Below the pieces are notes generated by a model. It had not been told where the DNA came from and did not search any database. It saw only the letters and a program-made list of their open reading frames with translations. From positions 62,001 through 126,000 of the forward strand of contig NZ_VNJJ01000013.1 in NCBI RefSeq assembly GCF_007786475.1: DNA of 64,000 nt. The letters are read 5' to 3'. This stretch comes from Cohnella terricola. GTDB taxonomy: Bacteria; Bacillota; Bacilli; Paenibacillales; Paenibacillaceae. The position numbers and the translations under genes were made by a program. Positions 52,403 through 60,679 of the stretch are shown here, piece by piece; position 1 is the stretch's first letter; each line of letters starts with the position of its first letter.

Positions 52403-52590
52403 TTCTAACGGACGTCACAGCCGCTAACAGCCCCATTATCCGACATCTGAAACTCTAGCGGACCTGACAGCCGTTAATCGCGCGAAAACGGCCAAATTCA
52501 TGCTTTTTCAGACAAATAAGGACGCTGGTGTCCGTAAGGTTCCGGAAAACCCCGTTTTCGATAAAATAGCGGCGCTGACATCCGTTAGCC
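52403..52590. repeat. CTAACGGAC...GCCGCTAA repeat elements in opposed pairs (locus F)
   Basis: Two plus-oriented copies begin near 52405 (CTAACGGACGTCACAGCCGCTAA) and 52455, 50 bases apart. Two reverse copies begin near 52520 (GACGCTGGTGTCCGTAAG) and 52571, again 50 apart. The opposed pairs flank a 60-base centre. The 380-base gap between TetR and trxA holds only this element, the TetR promoter and the trxA terminator. Confidence 0.75.
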
Positions 52591-52607
52591 AGAGCGAGAG
52601 CATATAA

Positions 52608-52652
52608 CAAAAAGAACCGCAGCCCCTTATTTCAAGGAAACATACGGTTCTT
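52608..52652 (-). terminator. Terminator of trxA
   Basis: Minus-strand AAGAACCG (52652-52645) pairs with CGGTTCTT (52619-52612), with an inner CCTT/AAGG pair, followed by TTTTTGTT. Confidence 0.85.
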
Positions 52653-52664
52653 ATCGTTCCAACC

Positions 52665-52976
52665 TTACAGTTGGTTTTGGATTTTCGCTTTCAAGGAATC
52701 TTTGCTTTGCAGACCGACAAGCTTGTCGACCGGTTGGCCGTCCTTGAACAGGATCAGCGTAGGAATGCTCATGACGCCGAATTGGCTAGCGAGCTCAGGC
52801 TCTTCGTCGACGTTGACTTTCGCGATCGTCGCCGTGCCTTTCAGTTCTTCGGAAAGCTCCTCCACGATCGGAAGCTGCATTTTGCAAGGTCCGCACCATG
52901 GCGCCCAGAAATCAAGCAAGGAAACTCCTTGCGCTACGCTCTCGTTGAAATTGTCCTTCGTAATTGCAATTGCCAT
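52665..52976 (-). CDS. trxA: Thioredoxin
   Basis: Cytoplasmic disulfide reductase of about 103 residues. The active site is WCGPC within DFWAPWCGPCKMQLP, and the cis-proline loop is MSIPTLILFKDGQ. The ATG at 52976 is eight bases after AGGAGA; a GTG directly before it is in frame but less likely. It lies downstream of an Rrf2-family regulator on the same strand. Confidence 0.96.
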   Translation of the reverse strand: MAIAITKDNFNESVAQGVSLLDFWAPWCGPCKMQLPIVEELSEELKGTATIAKVNVDEEPELASQFGVMSIPTLILFKDGQPVDKLVGLQSKDSLKAKIQNQL

Positions 52977-53074
52977 CACGCATCTCTCCTATCCTCAGTG
53001 AATGATTAGATAACGCCTATGATGATCGGGCAAATCGGAATCGCCCGCTCCATCTTTTCTTATCGGCTTCGAAA

Positions 53075-53500
53075 TTACGCGCGAGCCATCGCCGCCACCC
53101 GTGACAGCATCTGACCGATCGTAATCGACTCGAAGTACCGTTCCAGCTGTTGATCCGCGCCACAGAATACCGCATTCATGACTTCGCCCATGTTCGAGCC
53201 GACTAGACAGTCCGACTGCGGATCGCCACTGCACCAATTCGGCGCAAGCGAACCTGCGGCAAGAGTGCGGTAAACGTCCGCCAACGTCACGTCGCCAGGT
53301 TCCCGGGACAAGCGGTATCCGCCCCCGGAGCCTTCCCTCGTATCCACGAAGCCATGCTTGCGCAGGCAGCTCATGACTTTGCGGACGCGAACGGGATTCG
53401 TGCACACGTTCGTCGCGATTTCTTCGCTGGATGCCATCCCATCGGGGCGATGCGCCAAGAACACAAGGCTATGGACGGCTATAATGAATTCGCTGTTCAC
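53075..53500 (-). CDS. Rrf2 family transcriptional regulator
   Basis: Winged-helix regulator of about 141 residues from a GTG at 53500, which follows GGAGG by eight bases. The DNA-binding part (about 20-66) contains SSEEIATNVCTNPVRVRKVM and the wing REGSGGGYRLSR. Cysteines at 33, 45, 90, 98 and 113 are present. The C90/C98/C113 set could sense redox or hold a cluster, but its spacing is not that of IscR or NsrR. It sits just upstream of trxA, with a strong promoter and palindromic operator in front. Confidence 0.88.
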   Translation of the reverse strand: MNSEFIIAVHSLVFLAHRPDGMASSEEIATNVCTNPVRVRKVMSCLRKHGFVDTREGSGGGYRLSREPGDVTLADVYRTLAAGSLAPNWCSGDPQSDCLVGSNMGEVMNAVFCGADQQLERYFESITIGQMLSRVAAMARA

Positions 53501-53522
53501 GTTCTCAGCCTCCCCGGTGATT

Positions 53523-53557
53523 ACTGTAATAATATCAGTTACAGTTATTGCTGTCAA
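53523..53557 (-). promoter_or_regulatory. Promoter and operator of the Rrf2 gene
   Basis: Minus-strand TTGACA (53557-53552), exactly 17 bases, then TATTAT (53534-53529). A perfect inverted repeat ACTGTAA-N9-TTACAGT (53523-53545) covers the -10 and part of the spacer. This is an ideal place for autorepression by the Rrf2 protein. Confidence 0.75.
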
Positions 53558-53623
53558 GGGGCTGCCTCTTCCGTAGTATTCCGAACCGCTAAGCTCTTTA
53601 TTCTCTTGAAATCGCCTTGCCGG

Positions 53624-54427
53624 TTATCCCGTGCTGTAGTTCTTATTCAAGGCATCGATCCGCAGCATATCCTCCGGCTCCAGCTCAAAATCGAATACAT
53701 TCGCGTTTTCCCTGATCCGTTCTTCGTTTACGGACTTGGGAATCGCGACAATGCCTAATTGCAGATGCCATCTGATCACGATCTGCGCCGGCGATTTCCC
53801 GTACTTGACGGCAAGCTCTTCGAGGAGGGGCAGATCCAACTTCCCGTACATGAGGGGACGCCACGCTTCTAGTTGAATACCCATCGTTCGGCAAAATGAA
53901 AACAGTTTTTTCTGCGTATGTAACGGATTTATCTCTACCTGGTTGACCATAGGTTTGATCCGGCAGCTCCCCATCAGTTCGTCGAGTTGGGCGATATCGA
54001 AATTGCTGACACCGATTGCCTTTGCGAGTCCTTGCGCGTACAGATCTTCAAGCGCTTTGTAGGTTTCCTTGGATTTACCCTCTACAGGCCAGTGAATCAA
54101 GTATAGATCTACGTAATCCAGGCCCAGACGATCCAGGCTGGCCCGGCAAGCTTTAATCGTCGAATCGTAGCCTTGATCGTTATTCCATACTTTCGTCGTC
54201 ACGAAGATTTGCTCCCGCGGAATGCCCGATGCCCGTACGGCTCGTCCAACCGCCGCTTCGTTGCCATACATGGAGGCCGTGTCGATGCTCCGATATCCGG
54301 CTTTAAGCGCGGTGAGCACAGCGTTTTCCGTTTCCGGACCTTCCTTCGCGTTCCATACGCCAAGGCCGAGCCTGGGCATCTCCACGCCGTTCAGCAGCTC
54401 TGCCGTCGAATCTAATCTTAGTTTCAA
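53624..54427 (-). CDS. Aldo/keto reductase
   Basis: NADPH-dependent carbonyl reductase of about 267 residues. The catalytic set is visible: Asp in SIDTASMYGNE, Tyr in the same motif, Lys in FVTTKVWN, and His in LIHWP. The cofactor site is AIPKSVNEERIREN. The start is taken as TTG at 54427, eight bases after AAGGAGG; an upstream ATG at 54508 has no site. It resembles the YtbE/YvgN group. The substrate is unknown. Confidence 0.9.
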   Translation of the reverse strand: MKLRLDSTAELLNGVEMPRLGLGVWNAKEGPETENAVLTALKAGYRSIDTASMYGNEAAVGRAVRASGIPREQIFVTTKVWNNDQGYDSTIKACRASLDRLGLDYVDLYLIHWPVEGKSKETYKALEDLYAQGLAKAIGVSNFDIAQLDELMGSCRIKPMVNQVEINPLHTQKKLFSFCRTMGIQLEAWRPLMYGKLDLPLLEELAVKYGKSPAQIVIRWHLQLGIVAIPKSVNEERIRENANVFDFELEPEDMLRIDALNKNYSTG

Positions 54428-54567
54428 CCGTTTATCCTCCTTTACAAGTCCGCCTACATTCTTTTTGTATATTACCATTACATCGTAAGAATCGTACATT
54501 GAAACCATTGAGGTAGTCTGCCATACTTATGGAAATACATGAACTTCCTTCAGATGAGGTGTAACCG

Positions 54568-55203
54568 ATGAAAATAGAAGTCTATTCCGATATGGTGTGC
54601 CCTTGGTGCCGAATCGGGAAAAAGAACATGAACGACGCTATCGAGGCGTGGAACGAACAAACAGGACAGACGGTCGAAGTCAGCCATCATGCCTATCAAT
54701 TGGATCCGACCCTGCCTCCGGAAGGCCTGCCTTTTAACAGCGTCATGGAGAAAAAAATGGGCGGTGCCGAGCGCCTTCGGCCGATGCTGCAGCGGGTAAC
54801 CGATGCCGGGGCCGACGTCGGCGTCACTTTCCATTTTGATCAAGTCGAGCGTATGCCCAACACCGTGCTAGCCCATCGAATCACCGCGCTGCTTCCGCAA
54901 GAAGACGAGGGACATTGGATCGACGCCGTCATGAAAGCTTATTTCGAGGACGGCAGAGATATCGCTAAGCTGGACGTGCTTCTGGACATCGCCGCCGAAT
55001 TGGGCCTCGACGCGGAGGAAGCGAAGCGTCTACTCGAGAATGGCGAAGGGCTTCAAGACGTGGAGAAGGATATGGAATCCGCCAAATCGATCGGGATATC
55101 CGGGGTTCCTTTCTTTATCATCAACAACAAATACGCTTTGTCCGGCGCTTACCCATCCGCGCAATTTCTCGAAGCGTTCCGTAAGATTTCCCAGGGAGGG
55201 TAA
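54568..55203 (+). CDS. DsbA family (FrnE-like) oxidoreductase
   Basis: Cytoplasmic thioredoxin-fold protein of 211 residues with an inserted helical domain. The active site is CPWC near residues 11-14 in SDMVCPWCRIGKK, and the cis-Pro is in ISGVPFFIINNKY. There is no signal peptide, as in FrnE/YwbO relatives linked to oxidative stress or polyketide work. GAGGTG precedes the ATG and a strong terminator follows. Confidence 0.9.
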   Translation: MKIEVYSDMVCPWCRIGKKNMNDAIEAWNEQTGQTVEVSHHAYQLDPTLPPEGLPFNSVMEKKMGGAERLRPMLQRVTDAGADVGVTFHFDQVERMPNTVLAHRITALLPQEDEGHWIDAVMKAYFEDGRDIAKLDVLLDIAAELGLDAEEAKRLLENGEGLQDVEKDMESAKSIGISGVPFFIINNKYALSGAYPSAQFLEAFRKISQGG

Positions 55204-55215
55204 CATGTCTTGAGG

Positions 55216-55241
55216 GGCCGCAGCAGCGCTGCGGCCTTTTT
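55216..55241 (+). terminator. Terminator of the DsbA-like gene
   Basis: GGCCGCAGC (55216-55224), AGC loop, GCTGCGGCC (55228-55236), then TTTTTG. A perfect nine-base stem. Confidence 0.92.
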
Positions 55242-55257
55242 GCGTGAATTTAGCGGA

Positions 55258-55290
55258 TTTCCGTGTAGCCAAGGCACTTTTCTGGCCCTC
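55258..55290. repeat. Diverged copy of the GGCCAA...TGGCC repeat
   Basis: CCAAGGCACTTTTCTGGCCC followed by TCGCCCGC aligns with the element at 37543-37575 (CCAAGGTACTTTATTGGCC, TTCGTTCGC). Both lie in gaps between transcription units. Confidence 0.5.
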
Positions 55291-55380
55291 GCCCGCACGC
55301 TGTCCCGGAATCCGCCCGCGAACTCCACCAAATTTTCACCTTCCCCCAGCCAAACCCCGTTCGCTTCGAACGCCAGGGTA

Positions 55381-55515
55381 TGGTATAATAAATCGAATGA
55401 TTAAATAACGCTCTTGGGAGAGGGTGGCTTTCACCCATGCAATCGAATAATCAACCCAATCGCATAAATTCGCAAACGAGCTTACAGCCTAATAGCTGAA
55501 GCTCGTTTTTATTTT
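55381..55515 (+). promoter_or_regulatory. Structured leader with attenuator upstream of the CDF gene
   Basis: An extended -10 promoter (TGGTATAAT, 55381-55389) starts a leader of about 155 bases before the CDF start. It holds hairpins CTCTTGGGAGAG and GGGTGGCTTTCACCC in tandem, a less structured middle, and an intrinsic terminator (next entry). A terminator between promoter and gene implies ligand- or protein-controlled read-through. I could not match it to the yybP-ykoY, NiCo or other known metal riboswitch consensus from memory. Confidence 0.6.
55476..55515 (+). terminator. Attenuator terminator in the CDF leader
   Basis: ACGAGCTT (55476-55483) pairs with AAGCTCGT (55499-55506). An inner CAGC/GCTG closes a six-base loop. 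TTTTTATTTTT follows. It lies 37 bases before the CDF start codon. Confidence 0.85.
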
Positions 55516-55551
55516 TGCGCGGAGTAAACTTTATTTGAAGGGGCAATCATT

Positions 55552-56463
55552 GTGGCAGATAGGCATCATTCGGGATTATTGGCGATATGGATCAGCTTGA
55601 TAAGCAACATATTCCTGACGGTATTGAAGGTTACGGCGGGAATTGTGCTCGCGAGCCCCGTACTGCTCGCGGACGGGGTTCACAACGCGGGGGACATTAT
55701 CGCCACCGTAGCGGCGCTGACTTCCTCCATGATTTCCAACAAGCCGGCGGATGACGACCATCCCTATGGGCACGGCAAAGCGGAGGTCGTCGCCTCCGCT
55801 TTCGTCGCCGTCGTCCTTGCGCTGGCTGCGATCTGGATCGGCTATCAATCGATCGCCGCACTGTTCGAGCCGCCGGCAGGCGAGAATTGGCTGGCGCTCG
55901 GAGCCGCGGCCGTTTCCCTCGTCTGGAAGCAGGCGCTCTACATCTACACCATCCGCGTAGGTAAAGCGACCAACAGCAAAAGTGTGCTCGCCACCGCCTA
56001 CGACCATCTCGCCGACGTGTACGCTTCCCTTGCCGCCGTGCTCGGGATCGGCCTTGCCTTGCTTGGCGACCGCCTCGGCTGGGACTGGGCCGCATATGGC
56101 GACCCGATTGCGGGAATCATCGTATCTGTGCTCGTGCTTAAGCTCGCTTACGAGATCGGACGCGATTCCATCAACATCCTCATGGAGCATAACGTTGATC
56201 CGGAGAAGCTGGCCCATTACGAGAATCTTCTTCGCACGGTTTCCCAAGTGAAACGAATCGACCGTGTAAGAGCCCGGGAACACGGCCATTACATTATCGT
56301 CGACATTCGTGTCGGAGTCCCTCACGATTATACGATTCAGCAAGGACACGACATCAGCAGGGAGCTTAAAAAGCTGATCATGGACTACGACCCCGACGTG
56401 ATCGAGGTCATGATCCACCTTAACCCATGGGAACCGAAGGAGCCTGTCGCAACCTCGCGCTAG
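55552..56463 (+). CDS. Cation diffusion facilitator (CDF) metal exporter, Mn-type motif
   Basis: Proton-coupled divalent metal exporter of 303 residues with six helices (to about 210) and a C-terminal ferredoxin-like metal-sensing domain. Helix 2 has LLADGVHNAGD (D41, H44, N45, D48). Helix 5 has AYDHLADVYAS, a D151-x3-D155 pair typical of manganese CDFs (MneP/MneS type) rather than the HxxxD of zinc exporters. The start is GTG at 55552 with AAGGGG upstream. It lies behind a leader with an attenuator. Confidence 0.88.
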   Translation: MADRHHSGLLAIWISLISNIFLTVLKVTAGIVLASPVLLADGVHNAGDIIATVAALTSSMISNKPADDDHPYGHGKAEVVASAFVAVVLALAAIWIGYQSIAALFEPPAGENWLALGAAAVSLVWKQALYIYTIRVGKATNSKSVLATAYDHLADVYASLAAVLGIGLALLGDRLGWDWAAYGDPIAGIIVSVLVLKLAYEIGRDSINILMEHNVDPEKLAHYENLLRTVSQVKRIDRVRAREHGHYIIVDIRVGVPHDYTIQQGHDISRELKKLIMDYDPDVIEVMIHLNPWEPKEPVATSR

Positions 56464-56474
56464 TCCGCCGAACC

Positions 56475-56515
56475 AAAGAAGGAGAAGGTCCGCTATCGGA
56501 ACCTTCTCCTTCTTT
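56475..56515. terminator. Bidirectional terminator between CDF and quinol oxidase genes
   Basis: AAAGAAGGAGAAGGT (56475-56489) and ACCTTCTCCTTCTTT (56501-56515) are perfectly complementary, and the A/T ends serve both convergent units. Confidence 0.9.
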
Positions 56516-56529
56516 AGTTACGCTTATGG

Positions 56530-56868
56530 TTACGCCACTTTATTGTACGTCATAATCCAGATCGAACCTGCAACTATCGTCAGTACGATGATCAGGCCAA
56601 GAATCAACACCATCATATTGTACCGTGGTTTGCCCTCTTCCTTCAGATGCATGAAGTAGACTAATTGCACTATGAACTGCAGAACCGCGGAGCCGAGCAG
56701 TACGACCGTTGCCGCCGTTCCCTTCAATACATCATTGAGCACGATGATCAAAGGAATCGCAGTCAGAACGAGCGATAGAACAAAACCGATGACATAAGAC
56801 TTAAGCGAGCCATGCGCCTCGTGAGAGCCGTGAGCGTCATGAGCGCCTTGATTCGTATGCTGCGCCAT
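56530..56868 (-). CDS. qoxD: Quinol oxidase subunit IV
   Basis: Small membrane subunit of 112 residues with three helices and a His-rich N-terminus (HTNQGAHDAHGSHEAHG). The conserved VQLVYFMHLKEEG marks the CyoD/QoxD family. It is the last gene of the oxidase operon, one base after subunit III. Confidence 0.92.
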   Translation of the reverse strand: MAQHTNQGAHDAHGSHEAHGSLKSYVIGFVLSLVLTAIPLIIVLNDVLKGTAATVVLLGSAVLQFIVQLVYFMHLKEEGKPRYNMMVLILGLIIVLTIVAGSIWIMTYNKVA

Positions 56869-56869
56869 C

Positions 56870-57499
56870 TTACATCACCCCCATCATGTATACGATCGTA
56901 AAGACGAAGATCCACACGACGTCGAGAAAATGCCAGTACAAGCTGATGATACCGACTTTGCGCCGGGTCACGGAATTAATTCCATGACGCCCCAACTGAA
57001 TCATGATCGCGATCATCCATACGAGACCGACCGAGACGTGAAGCCCGTGCGTGCCGACCAGCGTGAAGAAAGCGGACCAGGAAGCGCTCGTAGAGATCGC
57101 CGCGCCTTCGTGCACCAAATTAACGAATTCAGTAATTTCAAGCGTGATGAACGATGCCCCGAGCAATACCGTTATCGCCAGCCATACAATCAGCCCTTTG
57201 CGGTCGCCTTTGTTCATGCACAGAACCGCCAAACCGCTCGTAAAGCTGCTCGTCAGCAAGATGAACGTTTCCGCGATCACTCCCAGCATTTCGAACAATT
57301 CGGCCCCTGTCGGACCTCCCGCCGTGTTCCCGCTGAGTACGACGTAAGTCGCGAACAACGATCCGAACAGAATGCAGTCCGTAATCAGGAAGATCCAGAA
57401 GCCCATCATCCGCATGCCTTCGAGATCGTGATGCCCCTCGTGGCCGTGCCCGTCTCCGTGCGATGGCGCGGCGACGGCGCGGTTACTCGAATGTGCCAT
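56870..57499 (-). CDS. qoxC: Quinol oxidase subunit III
   Basis: Five-helix subunit of 209 residues that stabilises the oxidase core. A His/Gly-rich N-terminus (DGHGHEGHHD) precedes GFWIFLITDCILFGSLFATY. The family motifs GTHGLHVSVGLVWM and SLYWHFLDVVWIFVF follow. Its ATG shares one base with the subunit I stop. Confidence 0.94.
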   Translation of the reverse strand: MAHSSNRAVAAPSHGDGHGHEGHHDLEGMRMMGFWIFLITDCILFGSLFATYVVLSGNTAGGPTGAELFEMLGVIAETFILLTSSFTSGLAVLCMNKGDRKGLIVWLAITVLLGASFITLEITEFVNLVHEGAAISTSASWSAFFTLVGTHGLHVSVGLVWMIAIMIQLGRHGINSVTRRKVGIISLYWHFLDVVWIFVFTIVYMMGVM

Positions 57500-59469
57500 T
57501 AGATAGCCCTCCCTGCCGCAGCTTCCGTGCGCTTGATTTCTTCTACCGGGATGTAATAATCCGTATTGTAATTAAACGAGTGAGCAAGCATGCATGCCGC
57601 TACGCCGACGAGTCCCGGAATGGCCATCCACAGCCAGTCGAAAATAAATCCGAATCCCGCCACGAAGAAGCACGCCGACATAATAATCGGAATCCCCGAG
57701 TTTTTCGGCATATGAATCGGCTCCAGCTTCGGCCGCGGCGACGGCGCCCCTCCTTGGGCGATGCGCTGCTTCTCTTCCCACCAATCGTCCTTCTCGCTCA
57801 CCCGAGGCAAGGTCGCGAAGTTGTACATCGGAGCCGGGGAAGGAATCGACCATTCCAGCGTCCGTCCATCCCAAGGATCTCCCGTCGTATCGCGCTCCAT
57901 GAACTTGATGCTGTGCAGGATCTGCCATACTTGGAACAGGAAGCCGATCCCCATTAGGAAGCCGCCGATTGTCGAAATCAGATTCAGTTCATACCAGCCT
58001 TTGTCCCAGCCGTAAGTGCTCAGACGACGGGTCATTCCCATCAACCCGAGGAAGTACTGAGGCATGAAGCAGACATAGAATCCGATATTCCACAGCCAGA
58101 AAGCCCATTTGCCGAGCTTCTCGTTCAGTTTGAATCCGAACACCTTAGGCCACCAGTAGTAAAGGCCCGCGAAATATCCGAAGGCGACCCCGCCGATCAG
58201 CACTTGGTGGAAGTGGGCGATCAGGAAGTAGCTGTTATGGAACTGGAAGTCCGCCGGAGCGACGGAGAGCAGCACCCCGGTCATGCCGCCGACGACGAAA
58301 CAAGGAATAAATCCGAGCATCCAGAGCATCGGCGTCGGGAACGACAGCCGTCCGCGATACATCGTGAACAACCAGTTGAATATTTTAACCCCCGTCGGAA
58401 TCGCGATAATCATTGTCGTGACCGCGAAGAAGGCGTTGACGTTGGCGCCCGATCCCATCGTAAAGAAGTGATGCGCCCACGTAAAGAACGAAGCGACGCT
58501 GATACTCATCAACGCAAAGACCATCGATTTATATCCAAACAGCCTTTTCTTGGAAAACGTAGCGACGACTTCGGAGAAGATCCCAAATGCCGGCAAAACT
58601 ACGATATATACTTCAGGGTGTCCCCACATCCAGATCAGGTTGATGTACATCATCGGATTGCCGCCGCCGTCGAGCGTAAAGAAATGCGCGCCGAGATAGC
58701 GGTCGATGAACAGCAGCGCCAAAGTGACCGTCAAAATCGGAAATGCGAGGATAATCGTCAAGCAACTGGACAATGTCGACCACGTGAACATCGGCATTTT
58801 CATCAGTTTCATGCCTGGCGTACGCATTTTCAAAATCGTGACGATAAAGTTGATCCCCGTCATCAAGCTGCCTATCCCGGAGATCTGAATTCCCCAGATG
58901 TAGAAGTCTTGGCCGACTCCCGGGCTAAAGGCCTTCTCGGACAACGGCGGGTAAGCAAGCCAACCCGTATCCGGAGAACCACCGATGACGAACGAAAGGT
59001 TAAACAGCATCGCGCCCATGAAGAACAGCCAGAAGCTCAGCGAGTTCAAGAACGGATACGCGACGTCGCGCGCCCCGATCTGCAGCGGGATGACGAGGTT
59101 GAACAATCCGAACATAAGCGGCATCGCCATGAACAGGATCATGATGACCCCATGGGTCGTGAAAATGGCGTTATAATGTTCCGGATTCAGAAATTCCAGT
59201 TCCGGAACCGCGAGTTGCGTGCGCATCAGAAGCGCATCAATGCCTCCGCGGAACAGCATGAGAAGCGCTGCAATCACGTACATGATGCCGATTTTCTTAT
59301 GATCGACCGTGGTTAGCCATTCCTTCCATAACCAGGTCCATTTCTTAAAATAAGTGAGCGCGGATACGATCGCCACCATCGTAAGCACGATGGCCACGTC
59401 CGCCCCATAGATGAGAGGATCTCCCGTCACGAAAAAATCGGAGGCGAAATCCTTAACGTTATCCCACAT
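57499..59469 (-). CDS. qoxB: Quinol oxidase subunit I (haem-copper)
   Basis: Catalytic subunit of 656 residues, reducing oxygen with quinol electrons while pumping protons. The low-spin haem ligand is in [15 protein letters not shown]. The His-Tyr crosslink is in [17 protein letters not shown], CuB histidines in [10 protein letters not shown], and haem ligands in [14 protein letters not shown]. The D-channel DxxxxxxxxxN-type residues near [16 protein letters not shown] are conserved. It is followed by subunits III and IV. Confidence 0.96.
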   Translation of the reverse strand: MWDNVKDFASDFFVTGDPLIYGADVAIVLTMVAIVSALTYFKKWTWLWKEWLTTVDHKKIGIMYVIAALLMLFRGGIDALLMRTQLAVPELEFLNPEHYNAIFTTHGVIMILFMAMPLMFGLFNLVIPLQIGARDVAYPFLNSLSFWLFFMGAMLFNLSFVIGGSPDTGWLAYPPLSEKAFSPGVGQDFYIWGIQISGIGSLMTGINFIVTILKMRTPGMKLMKMPMFTWSTLSSCLTIILAFPILTVTLALLFIDRYLGAHFFTLDGGGNPMMYINLIWMWGHPEVYIVVLPAFGIFSEVVATFSKKRLFGYKSMVFALMSISVASFFTWAHHFFTMGSGANVNAFFAVTTMIIAIPTGVKIFNWLFTMYRGRLSFPTPMLWMLGFIPCFVVGGMTGVLLSVAPADFQFHNSYFLIAHFHQVLIGGVAFGYFAGLYYWWPKVFGFKLNEKLGKWAFWLWNIGFYVCFMPQYFLGLMGMTRRLSTYGWDKGWYELNLISTIGGFLMGIGFLFQVWQILHSIKFMERDTTGDPWDGRTLEWSIPSPAPMYNFATLPRVSEKDDWWEEKQRIAQGGAPSPRPKLEPIHMPKNSGIPIIMSACFFVAGFGFIFDWLWMAIPGLVGVAACMLAHSFNYNTDYYIPVEEIKRTEAAAGRAI

Positions 59470-59489
59470 GCCGGCACCTTCCTTTCCTG

Positions 59490-60383
59490 CTATTCTTTGC
59501 TATCGGCTTGTTCACTTGCCGAGCCGTGATTATGACCGCTGCTGTATTTCGTTACGATTTTCTGGAACAAGCCTTCCGGAATCGAAGAGAAGGACTGTAA
59601 GTCCGACACGCCCGGCTCTGCCAATTGCAGATAACCTTCCGTCGTCAGAGCTGGAGAAGATCCTTTAATCTGCTGAACCCAGCCGTCAAACTCCTCTTGC
59701 GAGGTAGCATTGGCCGTAAATTGCATTTTGCCGAAGTCCTTCCCGCTGAAGTTCGCTCCGCTGCCCATGTAAGATCCCGGTTCGTCCGCGATCAAGTGCA
59801 GCTTCATCGCCATCCCGGACATCGTGTAGATCTGCCCGCCCAGTTGCGGAATCCAGAAGGAATTCATCGGCGCGTCCGAAGTCAATCTGAATTCGATCGG
59901 CACGTTCGCCGGAAACTCTACGTAATTCACCGTGGCGATTCCTTGCTCCGGATATTGGAACAACCATTTCCAGTCGAGCGAGGTAACTTCGATCACAAGC
60001 GGCTTGGCTTCATGCTTAAGCGGCTTGGACGGCTCGAGCATATGCGTATATTTGACCGTGATGATCCCCAGAATCGCGATCACGACGATCGGAATGCCCC
60101 ACCAGATCGTTTCCAACTTCGTGCTGTGCTCCCACTTCGGGGAATATTTCGTGTCTTTGCCGGGTCTATGCTTATACTTCCAAGCAATATAAAAAGCAAG
60201 AATCAATACAGGAACAAGGACTACCAGACAAAGCACGCTTGAAATAATTATCAAATCCAACTGATGTTTGCCGATCTCGCCTTTCGGATTGAGCACGACA
60301 ATCTTATCGGTGCAGCCTGTCATCATAATCGTCATCGCGATCAGCGACAGAACGGCCGTGAGGCGCCGCAGCCTTTTCATCAT
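59490..60383 (-). CDS. qoxA: Quinol oxidase subunit II (lipoprotein, no CuA)
   Basis: First gene of the oxidase operon. About 297 residues, with lipobox MMTGC, two membrane helices (about 38-65 and 85-105) and an extracellular cupredoxin-like domain. The cysteines and histidines of a CuA site are absent, so quinol and not cytochrome c is the electron donor. Conserved [16 protein letters not shown] and [16 protein letters not shown] match CyoA/QoxA. Start choice is between ATGs at 60383 and 60380 after GGGGAG. Confidence 0.93.
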   Translation of the reverse strand: MMKRLRRLTAVLSLIAMTIMMTGCTDKIVVLNPKGEIGKHQLDLIIISSVLCLVVLVPVLILAFYIAWKYKHRPGKDTKYSPKWEHSTKLETIWWGIPIVVIAILGIITVKYTHMLEPSKPLKHEAKPLVIEVTSLDWKWLFQYPEQGIATVNYVEFPANVPIEFRLTSDAPMNSFWIPQLGGQIYTMSGMAMKLHLIADEPGSYMGSGANFSGKDFGKMQFTANATSQEEFDGWVQQIKGSSPALTTEGYLQLAEPGVSDLQSFSSIPEGLFQKIVTKYSSGHNHGSASEQADSKE

Positions 60384-60565
60384 CACCATCTCCCCATCTT
60401 CTTGCTGCTTGCCGTTACCCGGTTCGCGAGAATCCAAAACATGTATTTCCGAGGGTGGAGTAACAGACCATTCCCTCATCTTCATTCAACATAACAGAAA
60501 GCGATGTAATGTTCCTCACAGTTAACAAAGGCGACAATTAAACGTTGAAATTTCGCAATACTTTG

Positions 60566-60589
60566 TTCACCGTTTCGCCATATTGTGAA
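60566..60589. promoter_or_regulatory. Dyad in the quinol oxidase upstream region
   Basis: TTCAC-N14-GTGAA in an AT-rich stretch about 180 bases before subunit II, overlapping a ResD-like ATTGTGAAT. It may bind a respiration regulator. The roughly 290-base gap holds no other feature besides the terminator at 60623. Confidence 0.25.
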
Positions 60590-60622
60590 TTTTATTACAT
60601 ACTCAGTCGATTTTAACCATCG

Positions 60623-60646
60623 AAAAGAGGCCGCCAAAGCGACCTC
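60623..60646 (-). terminator. Terminator of the PrsW-fusion gene
   Basis: Minus-strand GAGGTCGC (60646-60639) pairs with GCGGCCTC (60634-60627) around TTTG with one mismatch, followed by TTTTCG. Confidence 0.65.
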
Positions 60647-60679
60647 GATCTATTCGCATATCCGGGCGGTGCCTGTACG

